Positions 32,409 through 40,072 of a stretch of DNA of 53,626 nucleotides are shown piece by piece. Location of the stretch: positions 1-53,626 of the forward strand of contig JBDTZF010000004.1 of NCBI GenBank assembly GCA_040005265.1, given 5' to 3'. Within the stretch, counting starts at the first letter, position 1; the number at the start of each line of letters is the position of its first letter. A program made the translations under genes and the position numbers. Under the pieces are notes generated by a model. The model was not told the DNA's origin. It saw only the letters and a program-made list of their open reading frames with translations, and made no database searches. Origin of the DNA: JBDTZF01 sp040005265. Lineage in GTDB: Bacteria; Verrucomicrobiota; Verrucomicrobiia; Chthoniobacterales; UBA10450.

Positions 32409-34034
32409 AAGAAAACTTCTTGGATGCGTTCTCCTGACCTAATTTCCCGCGGCAAAGCGATCGTTACCGGTTTAGTTGCCGGACTCGTTGCCGCAATTGC
32501 GATGATTGTCGTAATGTTGCTGCTCGCGTATTTCGGGGTGGCCACACCGCTGACCATCATCGGAGACCGTCTCTCGGTTTTCATTCCGCCCGGGCCCTTT
32601 CTCTCGCTAATGGGAAAGGTCGGTGGCTACAATCATCTGAAGCAACTCGGTGTTGGATCGACAATTGCCGGTCAACTGTTCGTCAGCGTGGTTGCCGGAG
32701 GAATTTTCGGTCTGCTCACGCGATCCAGGTCCGGACGGCGCACAACGTTGTGGACGATGTCGATCTTCGTCGCGCTGCCGGTGGTTGCCGTGGCCTTCGC
32801 GCTATGGCCAGTGCTTGGGACCAGCTATCGCGGTTTTCCGATCGATGTTGCGCGCCCGATCACGCTTATCGGTTTCGCGCTCTCCGTCTTTATTTTCGAA
32901 CGGACGCTGGTCGGCGGATTTCAATTTCTCGTCTCGCAACGCGCCGCATCGTTCCGGCCTCGGTCAGCGACCGCGACTACAACCGAAACGGTCGAAGATC
33001 GCGAATTTACACCGTCGATCGGCCGGCGCGCATTTGTGTTTGGCGCCTTTGGAGTGGCCCTGGCCGGCGGCGGTGTTGCATTAGGCAGAAAACTTTGGAG
33101 GGCTGCGACCTTCAGTTATGACGGAACCCAATACAAAGGCCGCATCGTCCAGGCGATTACACCTAACGATTTGTTTTATTGCGTGACCAAGAATGTGGTC
33201 GATCCGCGAGTGAACGAAAATCTCTGGCATCTGGAAATGGCCGGGCTCGTGCAGAACCGCACGACCTGGCGCCTTAATGACTTAATGGCATTTCCAGCCG
33301 TTGAGCAGGAAACAACGCTCATGTGCATTAGTAACGGGCTGGATGCGGGATTAATTAGCAATGCTCGCTGGAAAGGTCTTCCATTGCGCGACCTGATCGA
33401 TCAGGCAACGCCCTTGTCGAGCGCCGCGCATGTCCGTCTTCACGGTGTCGATAATTACATCGACACGATTCCGATCGAGAAAGCGATGAACACCACGACG
33501 TTGCTTGCGTATGAAATGAACGGAGAGCCGTTGCCGGACCGGCATGGTTACCCGTTGCGTGTAATCGTTCCCGGTTACTTCGGAGAGAAGCATGTGAAGT
33601 GGCTGACCCGCATCGAGCTCGCGCCGGCGGACGCGAAGGGTTTTTACGAAACGCAAGGCTGGGGTCCCGATTTTGTTACTCCAACAAGATCGAGAATCGA
33701 TATGCCCGAGCACGAATCGCGGTTTTCATTAGCCAAATTAAACGGTCCGATCGAAGTGAAGGGGATTGCTTACGGTGGCGACCGGGGCATCTCGCGCGTT
33801 CAAATTAGCTTCGACGACGGCGAGAGTTGGCGCGAAGCCGAGATTTATTATAGCGGTGGCGATCTGTCCTGGTCGCTGTGGAAGACCAGCTGGATTCCGA
33901 ACGAACCAGGCGATTATAAACTGGTTGTCCGTGCCACCGACGGCAAAGGCGAGCTGCAGAAATGGGAAGAGGACCGCAGCCTATTCTCCGGCGCGACCGG
34001 GTTCCACAAGATCGTCGCACATATGACTGCATAA
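32403..34034 (+). CDS. Membrane-fused sulfite-oxidase-family molybdoenzyme
   Basis: A 543-residue protein. Residues ~15-180 are a membrane domain of about five hydrophobic segments (ending near LIGFALSVFIF). A twin-Arg-like segment GRRAFVFGAFGVALAGG at 208-209 follows, then a sulfite oxidase-family molybdopterin domain (~250-425) with the Mo-ligand Cys308 in TTLMCISNG, and a C-terminal Ig-like dimerisation domain (IQISFDDGESW region ~455-540). It likely oxidises a small substrate or reduces one outside the membrane. The GTG start lies in a repeat; the ATG at 32424 is an alternative. Confidence 0.85.
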   Translation: MAKKTSWMRSPDLISRGKAIVTGLVAGLVAAIAMIVVMLLLAYFGVATPLTIIGDRLSVFIPPGPFLSLMGKVGGYNHLKQLGVGSTIAGQLFVSVVAGGIFGLLTRSRSGRRTTLWTMSIFVALPVVAVAFALWPVLGTSYRGFPIDVARPITLIGFALSVFIFERTLVGGFQFLVSQRAASFRPRSATATTTETVEDREFTPSIGRRAFVFGAFGVALAGGGVALGRKLWRAATFSYDGTQYKGRIVQAITPNDLFYCVTKNVVDPRVNENLWHLEMAGLVQNRTTWRLNDLMAFPAVEQETTLMCISNGLDAGLISNARWKGLPLRDLIDQATPLSSAAHVRLHGVDNYIDTIPIEKAMNTTTLLAYEMNGEPLPDRHGYPLRVIVPGYFGEKHVKWLTRIELAPADAKGFYETQGWGPDFVTPTRSRIDMPEHESRFSLAKLNGPIEVKGIAYGGDRGISRVQISFDDGESWREAEIYYSGGDLSWSLWKTSWIPNEPGDYKLVVRATDGKGELQKWEEDRSLFSGATGFHKIVAHMTA

Positions 34035-34039
34035 TTTTG

Positions 34040-34834
34040 TCATTTTTGGCATCGCCGACACCATGCGGTTGTGCGACCGCCGATTGTGGCGTGGTGCAAC
34101 GGAATGCGATGAAGCGGGCAAACGCCGCCCCGCTTCCATTTTTGGTGAATCAGCCAATTCCTCGGCGGATCGGAGAAATCTTTTCCAAGCGTTTCCAGCG
34201 ATCTTTTCACCACGAATTTCGAGGTGTGAAGAATGCGGACTCGCTCGCGGGCGGTTAGTTTTTCTACCCGTTTCGATGGCAGGATTTTTGCCCGCCATAA
34301 AATTTCATCGGCCATCCAGTTACCGATTCCTGGAAAACCATTTTGCAGGAGCAGCACGGCCTTGATCGGCGCCTTACGATGTCGATCTAGAAAGCCCTCG
34401 AAGAATTTCTGATCGAATTCGCGTGAGTCGATTTCCGGGGCAGCGCGCTTCCACCAGATTGGTTCCTTTAAGCCGTGATGAAAACGGACGTGGCCGAGTT
34501 GGCGCGGATCGGTGAAGACCAGCGCGCGGCTTGGTTGATAGATGACAAGATGATCGTATTTGCCCGGCCGAAATCCGGTTCCCTCTACGTGTGTTTTGCC
34601 GGTCATGCCGAGATGGATGCCGAGCCAATTGTCGCCGGAATACTGAAAGAGCATTTGTTTTCCACGTCTTGTCGATTTTATCGGCTTTTGTCCTACAAGA
34701 TTTTCCCGAAGCGAGTCCGTATTCGTTCCGCGGAAAACGTATTTCTTCGGATGCAGACTCACATCGACAACGACATCGCCGCTGCCCGGATCCCATCGCT
34801 TGCGATACCACTCCACTTCGGCCAGCTCGGGCAT
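34040..34834 (-). CDS. Fpg/Nei-family DNA glycosylase
   Basis: A 264-residue formamidopyrimidine-DNA glycosylase-like enzyme. After Met the catalytic PELAEVEW gives the N-terminal Pro and Glu nucleophile pair. The helix-two-turn-helix segment is GFPGIGNWMADEILWRA. The zinc finger has CPLH and CRRC rather than the usual CxxC and CxxC, so one ligand is His (CHCC). The frame extends upstream through a REP-like element, but the PELAE motif fixes the start at 34834. It excises oxidised bases. Divergent from trxB. Confidence 0.92.
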   Translation of the reverse strand: MPELAEVEWYRKRWDPGSGDVVVDVSLHPKKYVFRGTNTDSLRENLVGQKPIKSTRRGKQMLFQYSGDNWLGIHLGMTGKTHVEGTGFRPGKYDHLVIYQPSRALVFTDPRQLGHVRFHHGLKEPIWWKRAAPEIDSREFDQKFFEGFLDRHRKAPIKAVLLLQNGFPGIGNWMADEILWRAKILPSKRVEKLTARERVRILHTSKFVVKRSLETLGKDFSDPPRNWLIHQKWKRGGVCPLHRIPLHHATIGGRTTAWCRRCQK

Positions 34835-34868
34835 GGCGCAGGTTACGCGCGGCATTACGGCAAGCAAA

Positions 34869-34955
34869 GGTGGATCGGCCGCTCCGCCGGGCGATGCTAA
34901 ATTTACTCGGCTCCGCCGACCTTTTTCGACATCGAGTACGGGACTGCTCGATCCA
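34869..34955. repeat. REP-like element with GGTGGATCG termini, copy 2
   Basis: About 87 bp: GGTGGATCGGCCGCTCCGCC at the left, GACTGCTCGATCCA at the right. It matches the reverse complement of the element at 8277-8382 at both ends, but not in the middle. It lies between the divergent Fpg-like and trxB genes. Confidence 0.75.
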
Positions 34956-35002
34956 GCTGCGCGCTCATTGTCGGACACTTGTGCGGTGTGTTAGATTTAC
35001 TC

Positions 35003-35926
35003 ATGGAAAAGGTGATCATTGTCGGGAGCGGTTGCGCCGGGTTGACGGCGGCGATCTACGCAGCCCGCGCGAACTTGAATCCGTTGGTGCTGGAAGGGCG
35101 GCAACCGGGCGGACAGCTTTCAACCACCACGCTGGTGGAAAATTTTCCCGGATTTCCCGAAGGGATCGATGGCCCGCAACTGATCATGAACATGCACAAA
35201 CAGGCCGAGAAATTCGGCGCCCGTTTTTCCTACGCTGAGGTCACCGACTTCGATTCGAGCAACGAACACGTTCGGATCCAGGCGGACGATGAATGGCTTG
35301 AGACGGAGGCCCTGATCATCGCCAGTGGTGCTTCGGCGCGGTGGCTCGGTTTAGAAAACGAGGAGAAGCTGGTCGGCCACGGACTAACGAGTTGTGCGAC
35401 GTGCGACGGCGCGTTTTACAAGAACGTGCCGGTCTGCGTGATTGGCGGCGGCGATTCCGCGGCGGAGGAATCGCTTTTCCTCACACGGTTTGCCTCGAAA
35501 GTTTATTTGATTCATCGCCGCGATAAATTGCGCGCATCGCAGATCATGGCCCACCGGGTGGCGGCGAACAAAAAGATCGAGCCGATCTGGAACACTGTGG
35601 TGACGAAGTATCTTCCCGATGAAAAGGGGGAGATGCACGCAGTGATGTTGCGCAATGTGAAAACCAATGAGGAGCGCGAATTGCCTGTGGCCTGCGTGTT
35701 CGTCGCGATCGGGCACGATCCAAACACAAAAGCATACGGAGGCAAGCTCGAGACTGATCCGGACGGCTATCTGATCGCGAGAAATCTGGCCGAAAGTAAA
35801 CATCCCGGAGTGTTCATCGCCGGCGACGTAGCCGACCGCGTTTATAAACAAGCCATAACCGCGGCGGGCTCGGGGTGCGCGGCGGCGATGGAAGCGGAGA
35901 AGTACCTTAGCCATCTCGAGGGCTAA
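35003..35926 (+). CDS. trxB: Thioredoxin-disulfide reductase
   Basis: A 307-residue FAD/NADPH disulfide reductase. FAD motif VGSGCAGLTAAIYAARANL, redox-active CATCDGAF near residue 132, NADPH motif VIGGGDSAAEESLFL and the C-terminal FIAGDVADRVYKQAITAAG are present. It reduces thioredoxin. The ATG at 35003 is chosen because it begins MEKVIIVGSG; an extension to 34979 adds nothing conserved. Two Gly positions of the first motif are normal except a Cys in GSGCAG. Confidence 0.96.
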   Translation: MEKVIIVGSGCAGLTAAIYAARANLNPLVLEGRQPGGQLSTTTLVENFPGFPEGIDGPQLIMNMHKQAEKFGARFSYAEVTDFDSSNEHVRIQADDEWLETEALIIASGASARWLGLENEEKLVGHGLTSCATCDGAFYKNVPVCVIGGGDSAAEESLFLTRFASKVYLIHRRDKLRASQIMAHRVAANKKIEPIWNTVVTKYLPDEKGEMHAVMLRNVKTNEERELPVACVFVAIGHDPNTKAYGGKLETDPDGYLIARNLAESKHPGVFIAGDVADRVYKQAITAAGSGCAAAMEAEKYLSHLEG

Positions 35927-35947
35927 TTGCCGATTGTTGCCTGTTGT

Positions 35948-36032
35948 CTGTCATGCTGAGCGGAGCCGAAGCGTCCCATTGCAAAGCCAAAAGGAAATTC
36001 CGTGGGATTCCTCGGCTTCGCTCGGAATGACA
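35948..36032. repeat. TCATGCTGAGCGGAGCCGAAG inverted repeat, trxB-GT4 gap
   Basis: The left arm (TCATGCTGAGCGGAGCCGAA) and right arm (CTCGGCTTCGCTCGGAATGA) are complementary. It is of the same family as 5558-5645. The right arm, if translated, would give GFLGFARND ahead of the GT4 protein, which is the mark of this repeat and not of the enzyme. Confidence 0.65.
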
Positions 36033-36040
36033 AACGGAAC

Positions 36041-37219
36041 GTGAAGATCTGCGATCTCACCCAGTTTTATTCTCCGCTTAGCGGCGGCGTGAAACGCTAT
36101 GTGCACGAGAAAATTGCCTACATCGACAGGTATTCCCCCGACGATGAGCACGTCCTTGTCGTGCCAGGGCCAAGGACGGAACTAACCACCAGTCGAAGGT
36201 CGCGAATTTATAAGATCCATTCGCCTTTGCTTTCACGGACATCGCGTTATCGCGCGCTGCTGAACCTGCGCGCGGTTGAGGAAATTCTGGAGCGCGAGCG
36301 GCCCGACATTATCGAGTCGAGCGATCCGTATCAGATCGCCTGGAAAGCGATCTCCTCCGGACGCGCGCTCAGGATTCCAGTAGTTGGGTTTTATCATTCG
36401 CATTTCCCCGAAGCGTATCTGCGGAGCGTGTCGAAATTTTTCGGCCGAACTGCGACGGAAGCGGTGATGGATCTCGCTGCACGTTACGTCCGCACTCTTT
36501 ACAATAAATGCGAGGCGACCCTTGTGCCCTCAGAAAACCTGGCGCAAGTGCTGTGCGGCTGGGGCGTCGATAACACCCACGTGGTGAAACTCGGCGTGAA
36601 CACCGAGATTTTTAACGGCGGCGTCGACGGCGAAGCGACCACGCGCTTCTCGTTAGGCGTAGCGAATGATCAAAAAATGCTGTTGTACGTTGGGCGGCTG
36701 GCCAACGAGAAAAATACCCAGCTCTTGTTTAAAGCTTTCGATCTCCTCGATCAGCGGCGCCCGGGCGATTTTCATCTCGTGGTGATTGGCGACGGTCCAC
36801 ACGGTAAAGATTTGGAAAAATTGCAGGAGCAAACCGACGGCGCGGTCTCGTGGATCCGCTACTGCACGGATTCCGTCGAGCTCGCGCGCTTTTATCGCGC
36901 CGCCGATCTATTTGTTCATCCCGGTATTCAGGAAACGTTCGGGTTGGTAGCATTGGAAAGCCAGGCTTGCGGCACACCGGTGGTGGGCATTCGCGGCAGT
37001 TATATGGACCGAATCATTTTTCACGACCAGGAATCATGGGCGCGGGAAAACACGCCGGAAGCGCTGGCCGACGCGATCGAAGCGTTGAGCACAACGCCTT
37101 TGCCGATCCTGGGCAAGAACGCGGCCCGGCGGGCCGGAGAGCTGTATAGCTGGCCGCGCGTCTTCGAGGAACTGTTTTGCATTTATCGCGAGGTATGTCG
37201 AAACTACCGCCGTTCATGA
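36041..37219 (+). CDS. Family 4 glycosyltransferase
   Basis: A 392-residue GT-B glycosyltransferase. N-terminal GGVKRYVHEKIAYI is the acceptor-side Gly-rich loop. The C-terminal Rossmann half has LLYVGRLANEKNTQLLFKAF, VVIGDGPHGKDL and the family motif HPGIQETFGLVALESQACG with the two Glu. Similar to PimB-like mannosyltransferases. The start GTG at 36041 (VKICDLTQFYS) is used because the extension to 36002 is repeat-derived. The gene downstream overlaps by 25 bases. Confidence 0.9.
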   Translation: MKICDLTQFYSPLSGGVKRYVHEKIAYIDRYSPDDEHVLVVPGPRTELTTSRRSRIYKIHSPLLSRTSRYRALLNLRAVEEILERERPDIIESSDPYQIAWKAISSGRALRIPVVGFYHSHFPEAYLRSVSKFFGRTATEAVMDLAARYVRTLYNKCEATLVPSENLAQVLCGWGVDNTHVVKLGVNTEIFNGGVDGEATTRFSLGVANDQKMLLYVGRLANEKNTQLLFKAFDLLDQRRPGDFHLVVIGDGPHGKDLEKLQEQTDGAVSWIRYCTDSVELARFYRAADLFVHPGIQETFGLVALESQACGTPVVGIRGSYMDRIIFHDQESWARENTPEALADAIEALSTTPLPILGKNAARRAGELYSWPRVFEELFCIYREVCRNYRRS

Positions 37220-37917
37220 TCGACAGGGACGACAATCATAAGCCGTTCATCATTCGCGGGTACCGCAGCTCGGATCGCGACGCGGTGCGCAAGTTGTGTT
37301 GCGAGACCGGATTTCTGGGCTCGCCGATCGATCCCGTTTACGAGGATCGACAATTATTCGCCGATTTTCTGACGACCTATTACACCGACCACGAACCGGA
37401 GTCGTCCTTCGTGGTGGAAATTGAGGGTGAAATTCGCGGTTATCTGCTCGGGTGTCGCAAGCCACTGTGGAATCAGCTCTACTCTTTCTGGCAGAACATC
37501 TCGCTATTTCTGAAGGCGCTCAGCCGCTATTTCCGTTATCACGCACGATCGCGCCGATTCATCCTTTGGACCCTGGCGCATGGCTGGCGAGAGGTTCCGG
37601 CGGCGCCACGGCGGGTGCCGCATTTTCACATCAATCTGTTGCCTGATGCGCGAAAAATGTCCACCACTCGGGCGCTGATGAGCGCGTACCTGAGTTATCT
37701 TTACCGATGCGGCGAGAAACACGTTTACGGGCAGATCGTGACCTTTGAAAGCCGACGCGGCGAAAGAATGTTCGAGCGTTACGGATTCAAAGTGATGAAC
37801 CGGGCCGAGATCACGAAATACAAGGCGTTTTATCCCGAATCGGTTTACCTCAGCACGGTCGTTAAGACGTTGGAAACCGCCGAGCCGCTTTCAGTCACGT
37901 CGCGGTCGCGTCCGTAG
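37195..37917 (+). CDS. GNAT-family N-acetyltransferase
   Basis: A 240-residue protein with a GNAT fold: FIIRGYRSSDRDAVRKLCCE at the start, a central FVVEIEGEIRGYLLGCRKPL, and ERMFERYGFKVMNRAEITK near the end. It probably transfers an acyl group from CoA; the acceptor is unknown. The start could also be the ATG at 37216, which overlaps the GT4 stop codon by ATGA; the ATG at 37195 has a near AGG. Coupled to the GT4 gene. Confidence 0.7.
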   Translation: MSKLPPFMIDRDDNHKPFIIRGYRSSDRDAVRKLCCETGFLGSPIDPVYEDRQLFADFLTTYYTDHEPESSFVVEIEGEIRGYLLGCRKPLWNQLYSFWQNISLFLKALSRYFRYHARSRRFILWTLAHGWREVPAAPRRVPHFHINLLPDARKMSTTRALMSAYLSYLYRCGEKHVYGQIVTFESRRGERMFERYGFKVMNRAEITKYKAFYPESVYLSTVVKTLETAEPLSVTSRSRP

Positions 37918-37954
37918 GATTGACATCCACTGCGCGGCAGGCGCAACCAAGGTT

Positions 37955-38920
37955 GTGAATTTGAAAATCGCCGGGCTTCATCATGTCACCGCCATCGCGG
38001 GCGATCCGCAGCGCAACCTCGATTTTTATGTCGGATTGCTCGGGCTGCGTTTAGTGAAGCGCACAGTCAACTTCGATGATCCCGGCAGTTATCATTTATA
38101 CTTTGGGGATGAACGGGGTACACCGGGAACGATCCTGACATTTTTTCCATGGCCTGGCGCGCGGAACGGGCATCGCGGAGTCGGCCAGGTTGAGGAGACG
38201 TCCTTTGCCATTGCATCCGATTCAGCAGGCTACTGGCTGGAGCGTTTTAAAGAGCAGCACGTAACAGCCGAGAAAATTCCGGCGCGATTCGGCGAGGAGA
38301 CCATTCGCTTTACTGATCCGGATGGATTGTTGCTCGAACTCATTGCCATTGACGTTGCGGAAAAGGAAACAGCCGGACCGGACAGGATGGTGCCGCCCCG
38401 ACATTCTCTGCGCGGGTTTCACGGCGTCTCAGCCGCGCTGAAAACTTATGAGCCCACCGCAACGTTGTTGACCGAGAGCTTCGGCTATCGTCTCGCTCAA
38501 GAATCAGGAAATCGTTTTCGTTTTGTCGCGGCAGGCGACAACGTCCCGGGCGGGATCGTTGATTTGATTCATCTGCCGGATGGCGGACCTGGAGCAGTCG
38601 CAGCGGGCTCTGTTCATCACATTGCATTCCGTGCCAAGGACGATGACGAGCAGTTGCAGTGGCGCGAACATTTGATTGGCCTTGGTTACAACGTCAGCCC
38701 GGTAATGGATCGCACCTATTTTCATTCCATTTATTTTCGTGAGCCCGGCGGCATTCTTTTCGAGATTGCGACCGAGCCACCAGGCTTCACAGTGGATGAA
38801 ACAGTGGAAGAGCTTGGTTCGCACCTGTGTCTTCCGCCTTGGATGGCGTCTGCGCGCACGGAGATCGAACAAGCGTTAACGCCAATAAAGATTCCGGCCA
38901 GCGCTGGGGCTGCGATCTGA
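37955..38920 (+). CDS. VOC-family ring-cleaving dioxygenase-like protein
   Basis: A 321-residue protein with two glyoxalase/bleomycin-resistance (VOC) modules. The first, ~5-135: IAGLHHVTAIAGDPQRNLDF with the metal-binding His, then LVKRTVNFDDPGSYHLYFGD and a GLLLELIA Glu. The second, ~155-295: HHIAFRAKDDDEQLQWRE and YFREPGGILFEIATEPPG. This matches the MhqE/MhqO class (Fe2+-dependent hydroquinone or catechol-like ring cleavage). The substrate is unknown. Start is GTG. Confidence 0.9.
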   Translation: MNLKIAGLHHVTAIAGDPQRNLDFYVGLLGLRLVKRTVNFDDPGSYHLYFGDERGTPGTILTFFPWPGARNGHRGVGQVEETSFAIASDSAGYWLERFKEQHVTAEKIPARFGEETIRFTDPDGLLLELIAIDVAEKETAGPDRMVPPRHSLRGFHGVSAALKTYEPTATLLTESFGYRLAQESGNRFRFVAAGDNVPGGIVDLIHLPDGGPGAVAAGSVHHIAFRAKDDDEQLQWREHLIGLGYNVSPVMDRTYFHSIYFREPGGILFEIATEPPGFTVDETVEELGSHLCLPPWMASARTEIEQALTPIKIPASAGAAI

Positions 38921-38963
38921 GGGCTGAGTTGATCGTTGAGCTGACAGGATGTAGGCGTGCAAT

Positions 38964-39989
38964 ATGAGTCGTTTCGTCTGGGCAATTATTTGCGGGATCC
39001 ATGTCGCTGGTGTGTCCTCCGTATTCGCGTGGTCGCAGAACTATTATGTGTTTGTGAGCAATGAGCGCTCCGGCGACGTGACTGTAATCGACGGGACTAC
39101 CGATGCCGTAGCAGCGACGTTTCCAGTGGGCAAACGACCACGCGGAATTCAAGTGACGCCTGACGGGAAGCGGATTCTGGTGGCGTTGAGCGGCTCGCCG
39201 CGAATGGCGCCGGGCGTCGACACCGGCCGCGCGCCCGCCGACAAGACCGCCGACGGACTGGGCGTGATCGATCCAGCCGCGCGGAAGTTAATTGACCGCT
39301 GGCATGTCGGTTCCGATCCGGAGCAATTCGCAATCAGCAAGGATGGACAACTCGCGTTTGTGGCAAACGAAGACGACGCCAGCGCGTTGATTGTCGACGT
39401 GGGTTCCGGCCAGGCACGCGGGAAAGTGAAGGTGTCGGAAGAACCGGAAGGCGTCGGCGTAAATCCAGTCAATGGCGAGGTTTATGTTACTTGCGAAGAG
39501 AAAGGCGAAGTGTTCGCAATTGCAGCGGATTCGCAGCGCGTCGTTGCAAAAATTGAAACCGGTGGCCGGCCGCGCTCGATTGCATTTTCGCCGGACGGTG
39601 CGCGAGGTTATGTCGCCTGCGAGAACGGCGGATATGTCGCGTTGATCGATGCCGTGGCGCACAAACTGATTTCGAAAATTCAACTGGCTCAGGGTTCGTT
39701 GCCGATGGGAACGGCGATTTCTGCCGATGGCAAGGAGTTGTTTGTCTCAACCGGCCGCGCAAATACGGTTGCGGTGATCGACACAGTAACGAACACGGTT
39801 AGCGCAACGATTCCGGTTGGAAATCGCGCCTGGGGAATCGCGCTCAGTCCAGACGGCGCGAAGCTTTACACGGCCAACGGCGCGTCGGATGACGTATCGG
39901 TTGTCGATGTAAAAACGCGCAAGGAATTGAATCGGATTAAGACTGGCAACGGGCCCTGGGGCGTCGCAATTTTTAGCGCGCCCAAATAG
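38964..39989 (+). CDS. PQQ-associated YVTN beta-propeller protein (TIGR03866-like)
   Basis: A 341-residue secreted seven-bladed propeller. It has a hydrophobic signal (WAIICGIHVAGVSSVFAW) then repeated YVTN-type blades: FVSNERSGDVTVIDGTTDAV, KRPRGIQVTPDGKRILVALS, DPEQFAISKDGQLAFVANED. This order strongly resembles TIGR03866, named for its link to PQQ-dependent catabolism. It lies just upstream of two PQQ-like propellers and near the pqq operon, which supports a role in that metabolism. Confidence 0.82.
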   Translation: MSRFVWAIICGIHVAGVSSVFAWSQNYYVFVSNERSGDVTVIDGTTDAVAATFPVGKRPRGIQVTPDGKRILVALSGSPRMAPGVDTGRAPADKTADGLGVIDPAARKLIDRWHVGSDPEQFAISKDGQLAFVANEDDASALIVDVGSGQARGKVKVSEEPEGVGVNPVNGEVYVTCEEKGEVFAIAADSQRVVAKIETGGRPRSIAFSPDGARGYVACENGGYVALIDAVAHKLISKIQLAQGSLPMGTAISADGKELFVSTGRANTVAVIDTVTNTVSATIPVGNRAWGIALSPDGAKLYTANGASDDVSVVDVKTRKELNRIKTGNGPWGVAIFSAPK

Positions 39990-40031
39990 TCTGAGCTTCG
40001 CGGCAATTGCTGGGGGGAAAAGAACGCAATG

Positions 40032-40069
40032 TGCTACAATTTAGGGTCGCAATCGTAGCTAAAGGGAGG
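40032..40069 (+). promoter_or_regulatory. Conserved leader with extended -10 and RBS, first propeller gene
   Basis: TGCTACAAT (40032-40040) is an extended -10 type box; GGGAGG (40064-40069) is the Shine-Dalgarno before the GTG at 40073. The same leader occurs before the duplicate gene (TGCTACTAT, 42169-42177; GGGAGG, 42200-42205), which shows that it was copied with the gene and kept. The -35 is not convincing. Confidence 0.55.
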
Positions 40070-40072
40070 CGC

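Noticed and set aside
34835..34978. N-terminal extension of the Fpg-like protein
   Set aside because: The catalytic Pro must follow the initiator Met, so the start is at 34834. The extension is a REP-like repeat.
36002..36040. N-terminal extension of the GT4 protein (GFLGFARND)
   Set aside because: It is the translation of a dispersed repeat; the fold begins at VKICDLTQFY.
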